Shown piece by piece: positions 1-10,214 of a DNA stretch of 64,000 nt. Origin of the DNA: Acetobacteraceae bacterium ESL0709 (GTDB lineage Bacteria; Pseudomonadota; Alphaproteobacteria; Acetobacterales; Acetobacteraceae); NCBI GenBank assembly GCA_029433415.1, contig JAQTIA010000002.1, forward strand, positions 57,501 through 121,500, given 5' to 3'. The notes beneath the pieces are model-generated. The model saw nothing but the letters and a program-made list of their open reading frames with translations. It did not search any database and was not told where the DNA came from. The stretch's first letter is position 1. Each line of letters starts with the position of its first letter. Both the position numbers and the translations under genes were made by a program.

Positions 1-1330
<1,330 letters not shown>

Positions 1331-1423
1331 ACATAAAACACATGCACAGTCATCTCCTACTCTGCCCTTCACTTCTCAACGCACTGACCCCCTCACTCCC
1401 AGATCACTCGGGGTGAGCGGGAA

Positions 1424-1541
1424 GACCTGGTGGCTATGGCAAGGGGACAAGACCCGATCCCATCCCGAACTCGGCCGTAAAAACCCTTAGCGCCTATGAT
1501 ACTGCACCAAAAGGTGCGGAAAAGTCGGTCGCCGCCAGGTC
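1424..1541 (+). rRNA. 5S ribosomal RNA
   Basis: About 118 nt with the 5S pattern: GACCTGGTGGCTATGGC at the start, the loop C segment CCCGATCCCATCCCGAACTCGG, and a 3' end GCCGCCAGGTC that pairs with the start. It lies about 90 bases after the 23S gene, in normal order. The flanks are also complementary: GGGGTGAGCG (1410-1419) pairs with CGCTCACCCC (1546-1555). This extends the terminal helix well beyond the mature RNA and probably forms the RNase processing stem of the precursor. Confidence 0.96.
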
Positions 1542-1573
1542 CCCTCGCTCACCCCCTCTTTACCACCCACTAA

Positions 1574-1650
<77 letters not shown>

Positions 1651-1789
1651 TATCCAACATTACACATCAAGACCACTCACCCATACCCATGGGGCTGCTT
1701 AAGCCAGACGCGATCCCTCCAATAAAAACCCTCCCCACCATGCCTTATAACACAGGACGCCTATGCTAAGCCGTGTCCGCAATTATAGT

Positions 1790-1821
1790 CTATGTCAGAT
1801 TATTTACATAACCTGACATAG
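1790..1821. repeat. Near-perfect 32-base palindrome
   Basis: CTATGTCAG (1790-1798) is repeated inverted as CTGACATAG (1813-1821). After one A/C mismatch the inner bases TTAT and ATAA pair around the loop TTAC, so almost the whole element folds into one hairpin. No T tract follows on either strand, so it is not a standard terminator. It could be a recombinase or regulator binding site, or a factor-dependent end of the rRNA transcript. The function is unknown. Confidence 0.55.
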
Positions 1822-1945
1822 GAGCCGCCGGTCTTTCGCGTCCTTAAAAATAATATCCAAATATAATTAAGAACGACTTCTTATGTTATGCCTTACCTGA
1901 TCTCATATTCTTACTTTTGGTATGCGGCTTATAGCGTTGAAGAAA

Positions 1946-1974
1946 GGGGCTCTTTCTCTTATAAAAAAGCCCCC
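1946..1974 (-). terminator. Probable terminator of adhP
   Basis: GGGGCT and AGCCCC face each other across an AT-rich loop, 25 bases beyond the stop codon of the leftward alcohol dehydrogenase gene. In the direction of transcription the stem is followed by TTTCTT. The loop is long (about 16 bases) and the T tract is interrupted, so strength is uncertain. Confidence 0.5.
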
Positions 1975-1998
1975 TATTGAAATCTGACTCTCGGCTTA

Positions 1999-3018
1999 TC
2001 AGGCGGCTTTAGACCCGAAATCAATGACCATACGGCCTCTGATTTTACCCTGTTCCATTTCATCGAAAATATCGTTGATGTCTTCAAGGGGGCGCATTGT
2101 TACTTTGGGGACAACTTTCCCTTCAGCGCCGAACTGGAAGGCCTCAGCCAAATCTTCGCGTGTTCCAACGAGGGATCCGACGACCTGGATACCATCAAAA
2201 ACAAGACGAGGAATGCTCAGGCTCATGGCATCAGGCGGAAGACCAATAGCAACGACGCGTCCGCCGGCACGAACTGAGTTTACCGCGGAATCAAAGGCAG
2301 CCTTGGCAACGGCTGTAACCACTGCAGCATGAGCACCACCGCATTTTTCCTGAATGATTTTGGCGGCATCTTCATTGCGAGAATTGATCGTCATATCAGC
2401 GCCCATTGATTTGGCAAGTTCAAGCTGGCCGTCAACGACATCCACGACAATAACTTTGGCATTAAAGACGTTCTTGGCGTATTGCATGGCCAGATTACCA
2501 AGGCCGCCGGCGCCATAAAGAGCGATCCATTGACCCGGTTTAATGCCGGACACCTTGACACCTTTATAGGTCGTAACACCTGCGCAAGTGATGCTGCTGG
2601 CTTCGGCTGAGCCAAGGCCTTCTGGAACTTTTACGGCATAATCAGCGACGACAATACATTCTTCAGCCATGCCGCCATCGACGGTGTAGCCAGCATTTTC
2701 AACGCTTCGGCAGAGCGTCTCGTTTCCTGAAACGCAATATTCGCAATGGCCGCATCCCTTGAAGAACCAGGCCACGCTGGCACGATCACCGACTTTCAAC
2801 GATGTAACACCCGGGCCGACCTCTTTAACGATGCCAATACCTTCATGGCCTAGAATAACGCCCGTCTTGTCGCCGTAATCGGCATTTTTAACGTGCAGGT
2901 CAGTATGGCATACACCGCAGCATTCCATATCTAGGAGGGCTTCTCCGTGACGCAGGGGACGGAGTGTTTTATCGACAATGGCGACCTTGTGGTCTTTCGT
3001 CGCAACAGCAGCTTTCAT
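1999..3018 (-). CDS. adhP: Zinc-dependent alcohol dehydrogenase, AdhP type
   Basis: A 339-aa medium-chain dehydrogenase that should interconvert primary alcohols such as ethanol and aldehydes with NAD in the cytoplasm. The catalytic zinc ligands are visible as C37 in GVCHTD, H58 in GHE and C145. Structural zinc cysteines are C89, C92, C95 and C103. The Rossmann motif GAGGLG is at 169-174. Length and motifs fit the AdhP group, which includes E. coli AdhP and Zymomonas AdhA. It is a single-gene unit, with a hairpin terminator beyond its stop. In acetic acid bacteria such cytoplasmic enzymes work beside membrane PQQ dehydrogenases, and none of those is in this window. Physiological direction cannot be read from sequence. 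Confidence 0.93.
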   Translation of the reverse strand: MKAAVATKDHKVAIVDKTLRPLRHGEALLDMECCGVCHTDLHVKNADYGDKTGVILGHEGIGIVKEVGPGVTSLKVGDRASVAWFFKGCGHCEYCVSGNETLCRSVENAGYTVDGGMAEECIVVADYAVKVPEGLGSAEASSITCAGVTTYKGVKVSGIKPGQWIALYGAGGLGNLAMQYAKNVFNAKVIVVDVVDGQLELAKSMGADMTINSRNEDAAKIIQEKCGGAHAAVVTAVAKAAFDSAVNSVRAGGRVVAIGLPPDAMSLSIPRLVFDGIQVVGSLVGTREDLAEAFQFGAEGKVVPKVTMRPLEDINDIFDEMEQGKIRGRMVIDFGSKAA

Positions 3019-3184
3019 GGGAACTCTTTCATGTCACCGGACCTTCAGCACTGAATGGCAGGAGGCCGGCTCTTAAGGTTAGAACATAACTATCATTATA
3101 GGACCGCTCGGAAAGATTGGGCATCACAAAAAAATGTTATCTGCTAAAAAATGCTGATCTTTTCGAGGGAAGGAAATATCTGCC

Positions 3185-3220
3185 ATCAGAACCAGCCGCC
3201 TACAAGTGACTGGTTCTGAT
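3185..3220 (-). terminator. Hairpin after the ohr gene
   Basis: A perfect 11-base inverted repeat, ATCAGAACCAG and CTGGTTCTGAT, with a 14-base loop. It starts 14 bases past the stop of the hydroperoxide reductase gene. No T run follows in that direction, so it may only stabilise the mRNA 3' end. Confidence 0.45.
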
Positions 3221-3233
3221 TCGAAAAGCATCT

Positions 3234-3656
3234 CTAGCTTAGCTGAACCATCGTCTTGATATTATTTCGAGTGGCATTGGCATAAGGGCAAACGTGCTCG
3301 GTTTTTTCGAGCAGCGATTTCGCCTGTGGGGCGTCCATTCCAGGTAGGGATGCCTCAATACTGACTTCAAGACCAAAACCACCATCAGAACGTGGTCCCA
3401 AACCGACCGTAACCTGTACGCTGGCCTGTGTGGGGATGGAGATTTTTTCCTGTTGAGCAACGAATTTCATGGCGCCCAGAAAACAGGCCGCATAACCGGC
3501 GGCAAAAAGCTGCTCGGGGTTATTACCTTGGTCATTGCCCCCAAGTTCCTTGGGTGTACCGAGGTCGACTTTAAAGCGCCCATCAAGCGTTTCGGCATGG
3601 CCATCGCGGCCGCCTGTGGCGCGGGCCGTCGTACGGTACAAAACATTTACAGACAT
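3234..3656 (-). CDS. ohr: Organic hydroperoxide reductase, Ohr/OsmC family
   Basis: A 140-aa thiol peroxidase that reduces organic hydroperoxides, usually with lipoyl proteins as electron donor. The two redox cysteines are at C58 in GYAACF and C123 in HVCPYANATR. Length, spacing and the N-terminal pattern NVLYRTTARATGGRDG are those of Ohr rather than OsmC. An AAGGAG ribosome binding site sits six bases before the ATG. The usual neighbour, an OhrR repressor gene, is not adjacent. A weak OhrR-box-like sequence lies upstream at 3699-3712. The gene fits the oxidative stress theme of this organism (see oxyR and ahpCF). Confidence 0.92.
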   Translation of the reverse strand: MSVNVLYRTTARATGGRDGHAETLDGRFKVDLGTPKELGGNDQGNNPEQLFAAGYAACFLGAMKFVAQQEKISIPTQASVQVTVGLGPRSDGGFGLEVSIEASLPGMDAPQAKSLLEKTEHVCPYANATRNNIKTMVQLS

Positions 3657-3698
3657 ATGAGACTCCTTTTCATAAGTGAGTGTATCTTATTAAAGCCT

Positions 3699-3712
3699 GT
3701 AATTTATTGTAA
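3699..3712 (-). promoter_or_regulatory. Weak OhrR-box-like sequence upstream of ohr
   Basis: Reading toward ohr the sequence is TACAATAAATTACA. The known OhrR operator is close to TACAATTAATTGTA, so the left half matches well and the right half only in part. It lies about 45 bases before the ATG. No ohrR gene is in the window, so this is tentative. Confidence 0.25.
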
Positions 3713-3726
3713 ATGATTTAACGTGG

Positions 3727-3752
3727 AGGTCGCTTTTAATTACAAGCGACCT
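3727..3752 (-). terminator. Hairpin after the YahK-like dehydrogenase
   Basis: AGGTCGCTT and AAGCGACCT form a 9-base stem with a short AT loop. It lies between the stop of the leftward dehydrogenase gene at 3781 and the start of ohr at 3656. There is no clear T tract after it in either direction, so terminator function is only likely. Confidence 0.4.
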
Positions 3753-3780
3753 TTAATGGTTTAGTGTTGAGTGTAGGAAA

Positions 3781-4830
3781 TTATTCTTTCGCAAGAGAAG
3801 ACATATCAATCACAAAGCGGTAATGAACGTCGCCTTTTTCGAGGCGCACAAAGGCCTCGTTAATTTCGTCCATGCGAATCATTTCACAATCTGGAAGGAT
3901 GTTTTTCTTCCCACAGAAATCAAGCATTTCCTGAGTTTCAGCAATACCGCCTATGAGAGAACCTGCAATACGGCGGCGTCCCATTACCATGGGGATGGAC
4001 GAAGTCTCTGCCAGTGGACCGATCTGCCCGACAATGACCAGTGTGCCATCAATATCCAGCAGCGGCGTATAGGGGTTGAGATCGTGCTGATAAGGTACGG
4101 TATCAATAATCACGTCAAAATGATTGGCTGTTTGATGCATTGCTGCATCATCAGCTGAAACAAGATATTTATGTGCCCCGAGTTTAAAGGCATCAGCCCT
4201 CTTTTTGTCTGAACGGCTAATGACCGTAACTTCTGCCCCCATTCCTGCCGCTAGCTTGACCGCCATATGGCCCAATCCTCCGAGGCCGATTACGCCGACT
4301 CTTTTGCCTGGTCCCACATTCCAGTTTCGTAAGGGAGAATATGTTGTAATGCCTGCACAAAGGAGAGGGGCTACGCGGGAAAGATCCAGTGTTTCCGGAA
4401 CATGGAGGACAAATTCTTCGCGGGCAAGAATGTGTTTTGAATATCCTCCAAGGGTATTCTGGCCATTAATCCTATCGGGGCTATTATAGGTTTGTGTATT
4501 TTCTTGACGACAATATTGCTCCTGCCCGGCGTTGCATTGATCACAATTCTGGCATGAATCCACCATACAACCGATAGCGGCGAGGTCACCCTTTCTGAAT
4601 TTTTTGACGTCAGGACCTGTTGCAATAACGCGTCCGACGATTTCGTGGCCAGGCACGATAGGGTAAACAGTGCCATGCCAGTCGTTGCGAACTTGATGAA
4701 GATCAGAGTGACAGACACCGCAATAGAGGATTTCAATCACGACATCATTGTTACGTGGTTCGCGACGTTCAAAACTGAAAGGCTTTAGCGGGGCATCACA
4801 CGACGTAGCGGCATAACCTATCGTCTTCAT
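3781..4830 (-). CDS. NAD(P)-dependent zinc alcohol/aldehyde dehydrogenase, YahK-like
   Basis: A 349-aa member of the cinnamyl-alcohol dehydrogenase branch of zinc dehydrogenases, with the same length and pattern as E. coli YahK, an NADPH-dependent aldehyde reductase. Catalytic zinc ligands are C40 (CGVCHSD), H62 (GHE) and C158. Structural cysteines are C93, C96, C99 and C107. The nucleotide-binding loop GLGGLG is at 182-187. The open frame extends 24 codons further upstream, but AAAGGATC just before the ATG at 4830 and the family N-terminus MKTIGYA favour this start. It probably reduces aldehydes in the cytoplasm. The exact substrate is unknown. Confidence 0.9.
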   Translation of the reverse strand: MKTIGYAATSCDAPLKPFSFERREPRNNDVVIEILYCGVCHSDLHQVRNDWHGTVYPIVPGHEIVGRVIATGPDVKKFRKGDLAAIGCMVDSCQNCDQCNAGQEQYCRQENTQTYNSPDRINGQNTLGGYSKHILAREEFVLHVPETLDLSRVAPLLCAGITTYSPLRNWNVGPGKRVGVIGLGGLGHMAVKLAAGMGAEVTVISRSDKKRADAFKLGAHKYLVSADDAAMHQTANHFDVIIDTVPYQHDLNPYTPLLDIDGTLVIVGQIGPLAETSSIPMVMGRRRIAGSLIGGIAETQEMLDFCGKKNILPDCEMIRMDEINEAFVRLEKGDVHYRFVIDMSSLAKE

Positions 4831-4967
4831 AGTTCGGATCCTTTGAGGAAAGATTGTTCTACTTTTATAGAACAATATGTAATTCTCTGACCTTTCTGTC
4901 AATGATGGGGGGGAGGAATTATAACTCCACTCTGTTTACGTATCGTGAAAAAGAATTAGGTTTTTTG

Positions 4968-7109
4968 CTAGGAGATGGGTTTCTCTCCCAATAGTGCAAG
5001 AGCGTCAGGACAGCTCAGAACGGCCGCTTTTTCCTGACGGGAAAGTGTGCCTAGAGCTGCTTTTAGAGTTGGGCTTTCCTGTAGCTTGATCATCCCGGTC
5101 AGGAGAGGAACATTGATCTGTTCTCCCGGTTTGCGAGGGGGAGGGAGGGTACGAAGATGAGCGGCTCTCAGGGTCGAATCATCGTGCAAAGCCTGAAAAG
5201 CCTCTGGTATGTTGTCATTCGTTAAGGGAGGAAGCTCTTCTTCGACGAGTTTAAGAACTTCAGGAGGATGGCTTTCTTCAGGAATGAGAAGAAGTTTGGA
5301 TTTTCTGGCGGCATCTCCTGTTGCGCGGCTGGCAGTAAAGGCGACCAAAGGAATGGCCAGCACGAGTCCGATCAGGACAGGAAGCATCCAAAGGAAAAGC
5401 GACAGAGATACGGACCAAGCGGCAGCGCTGAGGGCAACACCAAAAGCACTGTAAAACCAGTAACCATGTGTGACTTCTTTAAGAGAAACGCGTCCGTCGA
5501 CTCTGTTTTGCGTTTTCCAGCCGGAATCACGCCCGAGAAGAATCGAAATGATGGCTGATGTCTGGATTAGCATGGCGATTGGGGCGATGAGACCGCCAAT
5601 CAGGGTTTCGATCAGGACGGAAACAGTAAGGCGGAAGCGACCCCCAGAATAGGAGGAGGTCTTGGAATCCAGACATGTCGCAATCAAGGCCAGAAACTTG
5701 GGTGCGAGCAAGATAACCATGGTCCCGATAAAGACATTACGCGCCTGGATGGGATCGACATGAGGCCAGTGGGGATAAAGGGAACGTTCCGTACTGAAAT
5801 ATTCCGGGTGATAAAAATGTGCCTGTAATGAGATCAGGATACCACAAAGCAGGAAGAGCAGCCATAAAGGGGACATGACGTAGGCTCCCATCCCGACCAG
5901 CATATGAGATCGGCTAACCCAGTGGAGGCCTTTGGCAAAAAGAATCCGACTATGCTGAAGATTGCCCTGACACCAGCGCCGGTCACGGATGGCGATATCC
6001 GTCAGGGAGGGTGGACTTTCTTCATAAGAACCAAAAATCCCTGGAACCATATGGATGGCCCAGCCCCCTCGACGCATGAGAGCGGCTTCGATAAAGTCGT
6101 GGCTCAAAATATGGCCGCCAAAAGGAGGCTTCCCTGGTAAATGGGGGAGGCCCGCCTGTTCAGCAAAAGCCTGGGTACGGATGATAGCGTTATGCCCCCA
6201 GTAATTTCCTTCAGAGCCATGCCACCATGCGACGCCATAGGCGATCAGGGGGCCGTAAATGCGTCCGGCAAATTGCTGCATACGCGCAAATAGTGTGTGG
6301 CCTCCCACGATGGTGGGCAGACTCTGGATCAATCCAACGCCTGGATGGGCTTCCATAGCAGCTGTCAGACGTACAATCAGGGCGCCATCCATGACACTGT
6401 CAGCATCAAGTGTAAGCATATGGGGATAAGCACCACCAAAGCGAGTGACCCATTCTCCCAGATTGCCTGCCTTGCGGTCTGTGTTCTGGAAGCGACGACG
6501 GTAAAACACGTGCCCTTTAGCATAAGACTGATTTTGTAAGGCAAGAAACGTGCGTTCTTCCTGGATCCATATGTCTGGATCGGTTGTGTCGGACAAAATG
6601 AAGACGTCAAATGATTCGGCCTGCCCCGTTTCTTGCAGGCTTCTCAGAATGGCACGAACGTTGGTAATGACCCGTTCCGGGGGTTCATTATAGGTTGGCA
6701 TCAGGATAGCCGTGCGTTCTTTTAACTTTGGCAAGGGGCCGTGGCGCGTGACGCCAAGTCCCAGTCCACCATGTGTGAGGAGTGTGGCAAAACCTCCTAA
6801 TGCCGATATAAAGGACAGGCCGATCCAGAAACTCAGAATGGCGAAAAGAACAAGAATAATGATGCCAAGTGTGGAATAGCCGAAGGAATTGAAGACCTTG
6901 TTGATTTCCCTGACGCTATAAAGCGTCAGGAGAATCGAACTACCGAACACAAAGAGACGCCGCAACCAAAGCCATGGCGGCGTCGTTGGCAAACGCCAGA
7001 AGGGGCGTCCATGACGATCAGGTTTCTGATGGAGGTTTTGCACCGGCATGGCCAGAGGAGATTCCGGCGGCAAAAAAGCGGTAAAGTCTTGAGAAGGCAC
7101 TGTGCTCAT
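4968..7109 (-). CDS. opgH: Glucans biosynthesis glucosyltransferase OpgH (MdoH)
   Basis: About 713 aa, an inner-membrane GT2 glucosyltransferase that polymerises glucose from UDP-glucose for osmoregulated periplasmic glucans. Membrane segments flank the catalytic domain: two near residues 50-110 and several after residue 400. Catalytic features are PTYNEP (138-143), DADS (235-238), HDFIEA (337-342) and RRWCQGN (377-383). I chose the ATG at 7109 because it overlaps the opgG stop as ATGA. An in-frame ATG seven codons earlier is the alternative. The protein is shorter than E. coli OpgH (847 aa), mainly at the ends. It is co-transcribed with opgG. Confidence 0.92.
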   Translation of the reverse strand: MSTVPSQDFTAFLPPESPLAMPVQNLHQKPDRHGRPFWRLPTTPPWLWLRRLFVFGSSILLTLYSVREINKVFNSFGYSTLGIIILVLFAILSFWIGLSFISALGGFATLLTHGGLGLGVTRHGPLPKLKERTAILMPTYNEPPERVITNVRAILRSLQETGQAESFDVFILSDTTDPDIWIQEERTFLALQNQSYAKGHVFYRRRFQNTDRKAGNLGEWVTRFGGAYPHMLTLDADSVMDGALIVRLTAAMEAHPGVGLIQSLPTIVGGHTLFARMQQFAGRIYGPLIAYGVAWWHGSEGNYWGHNAIIRTQAFAEQAGLPHLPGKPPFGGHILSHDFIEAALMRRGGWAIHMVPGIFGSYEESPPSLTDIAIRDRRWCQGNLQHSRILFAKGLHWVSRSHMLVGMGAYVMSPLWLLFLLCGILISLQAHFYHPEYFSTERSLYPHWPHVDPIQARNVFIGTMVILLAPKFLALIATCLDSKTSSYSGGRFRLTVSVLIETLIGGLIAPIAMLIQTSAIISILLGRDSGWKTQNRVDGRVSLKEVTHGYWFYSAFGVALSAAAWSVSLSLFLWMLPVLIGLVLAIPLVAFTASRATGDAARKSKLLLIPEESHPPEVLKLVEEELPPLTNDNIPEAFQALHDDSTLRAAHLRTLPPPRKPGEQINVPLLTGMIKLQESPTLKAALGTLSRQEKAAVLSCPDALALLGEKPIS

Positions 7110-8650
7110 GGCGTCCAACGGTAAAGCCATGTTTCAGAAATTGGTCCCTGGTCGGTGGCCAGTTGCGCCTTGAGTTCGCATAATTTCGCATCACCGGGAA
7201 CAAATTCGAATGTCGTCCTTATGCCTTTGATATAAGGGTTGGGCTCAATAACGATATTACGGATTGTTCCAGGGCGCGCTTCAGCGATGAGGCGAAACTC
7301 TGTATCTTTCGGAAGTGTCTGAAAAGGTTCGCCAGTGAAGTCAATCACGAAAAATCGGGCTTCAGGATGATCAATAACGGCTCCTACGCGTGTTGTGGAT
7401 ATACGGGCGAGATGAGTTGGCCATGGCGTATCCCACCCCCAATACATGCGGTAGGTGTAATTATAGACATGATCCTTCAGCATGGGCTCTTTAGGATGCC
7501 AGAAAGCGACAATATTATCATTCACTTCACTGGGGGTGGGTATTTCTACCAGTTCGACAACCCCTTCACCCCAGTTTCCTACGGGCTCGATCCAGAGGGA
7601 AGGACGCTTTTCGTAATGAAGAGCAAGGTCTTCGTAATCATGAAATTCCCGATCACGTTGCATCAGCCCATAGCCATAAGGGCCGGTATCGCTGAAGGCT
7701 GAGATCTGAAGATCAGTGGGGTTATCCAGGGGGCGATAAAGCTGCTGTTTCGCTCCAGTCCATATTTGAAGGGCTCCGCTGTCATGGGCAGCGGGGCGCC
7801 AGTCATTGACGTGGCTATGGTTGTTGGCATCGAAATAGAACATACCCGTCAAGGGAGCGATCCCACCGTTAATGATATCGCGGCGAGGGAAGAAGGTGGA
7901 TTGCACATCAAATAATGTAGTTTCGCCGGGACGGATTGTAAAACGGAAGGCACCCGTAAGAGATGGACTGTCCATCAGGGCGTGAATCACGAGTGATTGT
8001 GCATCTGGTGTCGGCTTCTCAAGCCAGAACGACCGGAAATATGGAAATTCTTCTCCCTTGAGCGCACCAGTATCCTTGGCGAAGCCACGTGCCGACAGAC
8101 CATAGATCTGACCTTTGGCAAAAGAGCGGAAATAGGAAGCTCCAAGGAAGACGGCGCATTCTTCCATGATACCGGGCGTGTTAAGCGCATAACGTATGCG
8201 GAGGCCAGAAAAGCCTATATCCCCTGTGACTTTAAGAGAAGGATCACTGTAATTATAGAGATCCGGATCATAAGAAACAGGTGTTGCCTTGCCGTTAATG
8301 ACCTCGAACATATGTACGCGTGGCTTGTAAAGATAGCCGCGTGGAAAGAACTCTACGTCAAATGCCAGTTTATCAGCATGCCAGAGGGCTTTTTCAGGGG
8401 CATATTTAATGGAATTAAACTGGTCAAATCCCATATTTGCCAAGGTATCGGGTAGGGTATTTGAGGGGGCGACGTAATCCTTATGAGCCAGGGACTGTGC
8501 TAGTGTCCTGACAGTACTTTCATCAAAAGGGTGAGCCGTATGAGCAGGAGAAGAGGCCGCCTGAGATCTGGAGCAAGCAAGTCCAAGTGTAGCAAACCCG
8601 GCCCCAGCACCAAGGCTGGCTCTCATAAGATCGCGTCTGAGTAACTTCAT
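7106..8650 (-). CDS. opgG: Periplasmic glucan biosynthesis protein, OpgG/OpgD family
   Basis: A 514-aa periplasmic protein needed to shape or release the linear glucan backbone made by OpgH. The N-terminus MKLLRRDLMRAS with the following hydrophobic stretch resembles a twin-arginine signal, which is known for the OpgD branch. OpgG itself usually has a Sec signal, so the exact branch is uncertain. The mature part shows family patterns such as the LWIEPVGNWGEG segment and the C-terminal TWLYRWTP. Gene order opgG-opgH with an ATGA overlap is the normal two-gene operon. Confidence 0.88.
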   Translation of the reverse strand: MKLLRRDLMRASLGAGAGFATLGLACSRSQAASSPAHTAHPFDESTVRTLAQSLAHKDYVAPSNTLPDTLANMGFDQFNSIKYAPEKALWHADKLAFDVEFFPRGYLYKPRVHMFEVINGKATPVSYDPDLYNYSDPSLKVTGDIGFSGLRIRYALNTPGIMEECAVFLGASYFRSFAKGQIYGLSARGFAKDTGALKGEEFPYFRSFWLEKPTPDAQSLVIHALMDSPSLTGAFRFTIRPGETTLFDVQSTFFPRRDIINGGIAPLTGMFYFDANNHSHVNDWRPAAHDSGALQIWTGAKQQLYRPLDNPTDLQISAFSDTGPYGYGLMQRDREFHDYEDLALHYEKRPSLWIEPVGNWGEGVVELVEIPTPSEVNDNIVAFWHPKEPMLKDHVYNYTYRMYWGWDTPWPTHLARISTTRVGAVIDHPEARFFVIDFTGEPFQTLPKDTEFRLIAEARPGTIRNIVIEPNPYIKGIRTTFEFVPGDAKLCELKAQLATDQGPISETWLYRWTP

Positions 8651-8763
8651 AAGGGCCTAAATCCTCAAATTACCTGAATCGTATCAGTCTATTTCTTTTG
8701 CGATGAAGGTTATCGCGACGAGAAGAGGGGTGAGAAAAGATACTGATTTCTTTGGAAGTGATG

Positions 8764-9423
8764 TTAGCGAAATATCAGAGAATCTTCCATAGCCATCTGT
8801 TCTAGAGGAGGAACGATTTGCGCTATCGTAGAAATGGTAAGAGGGGATATCTGTTCGTAAAAAGGTATATGAAACAGGCACTTGATGTTGCTATGGTTCT
8901 CAATAAAGTGACGGTTTTCGGCATTGTCGCCACCATTAAAAATAAATCCGCAGACGGGAATGTGACGATGTGACAGGGCTTTGAGACTGAGGAGTGTATG
9001 ATTGATGGTTCCTAGTCCGGCTCTTGCAACGAGGATAACTGGAAGGCCCAGTCTTGCAATCAGGTCTATCATCAGGCAGTCGGACGTAATGGGAACCATG
9101 AGGCCTCCAGCTCCCTCTACAATCAAGGGATACCTGGTTTCCGGCAAGGTAATTGCCTGGGGATCAAGGCTCATCCCTTCTTTCCGAGCGGCCATATAAG
9201 GGGAAAGCGGGGCCTGCAGTTCGCAATAAGGCGGGATGATGCGACTGGTGTGCAAATGAGCCAGATGACGGACTGTTTCTGTATCGCCGGCCTCCGTTGA
9301 AAGGCCTGTCTGGAAGGGTTTCCAGTAGCAGCCATGCCATGCTTCCGCCAAAACAGCACTAACCAGAGTTTTTCCTATTCCTGTATCTGTTCCTGTGACG
9401 AAAACGCCTTTTATTTTGTGCAT
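8764..9423 (-). CDS. bioD: Dethiobiotin synthetase
   Basis: A 219-aa ATP-dependent carboxylase that closes the ureido ring of dethiobiotin from 7,8-diaminopelargonate, CO2 and ATP. The P-loop GTDTGIGKT is at residues 11-19 and the substrate loop EGAGGLMVP is near 103. It is the last gene of the biotin operon. Its ATG lies 13 bases inside the end of bioC, which indicates translational coupling. The next pathway enzyme, biotin synthase (BioB), is not encoded in this window. Confidence 0.95.
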   Translation of the reverse strand: MHKIKGVFVTGTDTGIGKTLVSAVLAEAWHGCYWKPFQTGLSTEAGDTETVRHLAHLHTSRIIPPYCELQAPLSPYMAARKEGMSLDPQAITLPETRYPLIVEGAGGLMVPITSDCLMIDLIARLGLPVILVARAGLGTINHTLLSLKALSHRHIPVCGFIFNGGDNAENRHFIENHSNIKCLFHIPFYEQISPLTISTIAQIVPPLEQMAMEDSLIFR

Positions 9424-10214
9424 TTTAGGTCCTTGCGAAACAATCCGAAAGCGATTTGATAGGTAATGTCGTGATATGCTTTATCAAAGACTGTCATGGC
9501 TTTCTGCAAGGCGGAGATCTTTAAGGGCCTGTGAGTCGCATGAGGCAAAGAAGCTCCGATTGCTTTCAGATTACGTAGAAAAACATGCGCAGAAGGCATG
9601 TCTTCCTTGATGGTCTGTAAATACCATTCGCCTTTTCCGTGTTTCGGCCAGTCTGAGTTGAGCGTGGATAGAGTAGGGTAATCAGGGATTCCGCATGAAA
9701 CAGAAGCGACTTTACAGCTCTCTTTCCACTCATGGAAAGTTCCGTTTGCCAGCGTGGTAAGGCAGAGCATGCCGCCTGGCAACAGAAACTCTGCAAAATA
9801 TTTAAAGGCAGAAGGGCGGTCTCTGAACCATTGGATACAAAGATTGGAGACGATAAGAGTCACCTGCCGGGAGGGCGGGGGAGGGTCGAATATCTCGCCA
9901 TCCATCAGGTGAAACTGGATTTTAGGGCTGTAAAGTCCGGTTTGTCTGATTTTACTTTCTGTCCGCTCCAACATCTGTGGTGCGATGTCTGAAAGGATAA
10001 ACGAAGCCTCAGGATAAAGTCGCAAAAGCTGTTCGCTCAGATGTCCGGTACCACATCCTATTTCCAGAATAGTCGCTGGGGCTTTCAGGGTAAGATGCCG
10101 ACCAACCAGATGAGCCAGACGTTCAGCTGCTTCTTTCTGGATGGAGGACGCTGAATCGTAATTCACTGCTTTGTCGAACTGACAGGCGATTTTTTGATTT
10201 CTCGAAAGAGTCAT
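9411..10214 (-). CDS. bioC: Malonyl-ACP O-methyltransferase
   Basis: A 267-aa SAM-dependent methyltransferase that methylates malonyl-ACP so that fatty acid synthesis can build the pimeloyl chain of biotin. Motif I, ILEIGCGTGHLSE, is at about 49-60. The N-terminus MTLSRNQKIACQFDKA is typical of BioC. The open frame is longer, but the ATG at 10214 overlaps the previous stop as ATGA, which fixes the start. Context between a likely pimeloyl-ACP methyl ester esterase gene and bioD supports the assignment. Confidence 0.92.
   Translation of the reverse strand: MTLSRNQKIACQFDKAVNYDSASSIQKEAAERLAHLVGRHLTLKAPATILEIGCGTGHLSEQLLRLYPEASFILSDIAPQMLERTESKIRQTGLYSPKIQFHLMDGEIFDPPPPSRQVTLIVSNLCIQWFRDRPSAFKYFAEFLLPGGMLCLTTLANGTFHEWKESCKVASVSCGIPDYPTLSTLNSDWPKHGKGEWYLQTIKEDMPSAHVFLRNLKAIGASLPHATHRPLKISALQKAMTVFDKAYHDITYQIAFGLFRKDLKCTK

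Larger units (their letters stand above)
1651..1998. other. Intergenic region between rRNA operon and adhP
   Basis: Nearly 350 bases without a credible gene, between the end of the rRNA operon and the stop of the leftward alcohol dehydrogenase gene. It holds a 32-base palindrome (1790-1821) and a GC stem (1946-1974), both listed separately. No T-rich intrinsic terminator directly after the tRNA was seen. The remainder is AT-rich and shows no start codon with a ribosome binding site. Confidence 0.7.
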
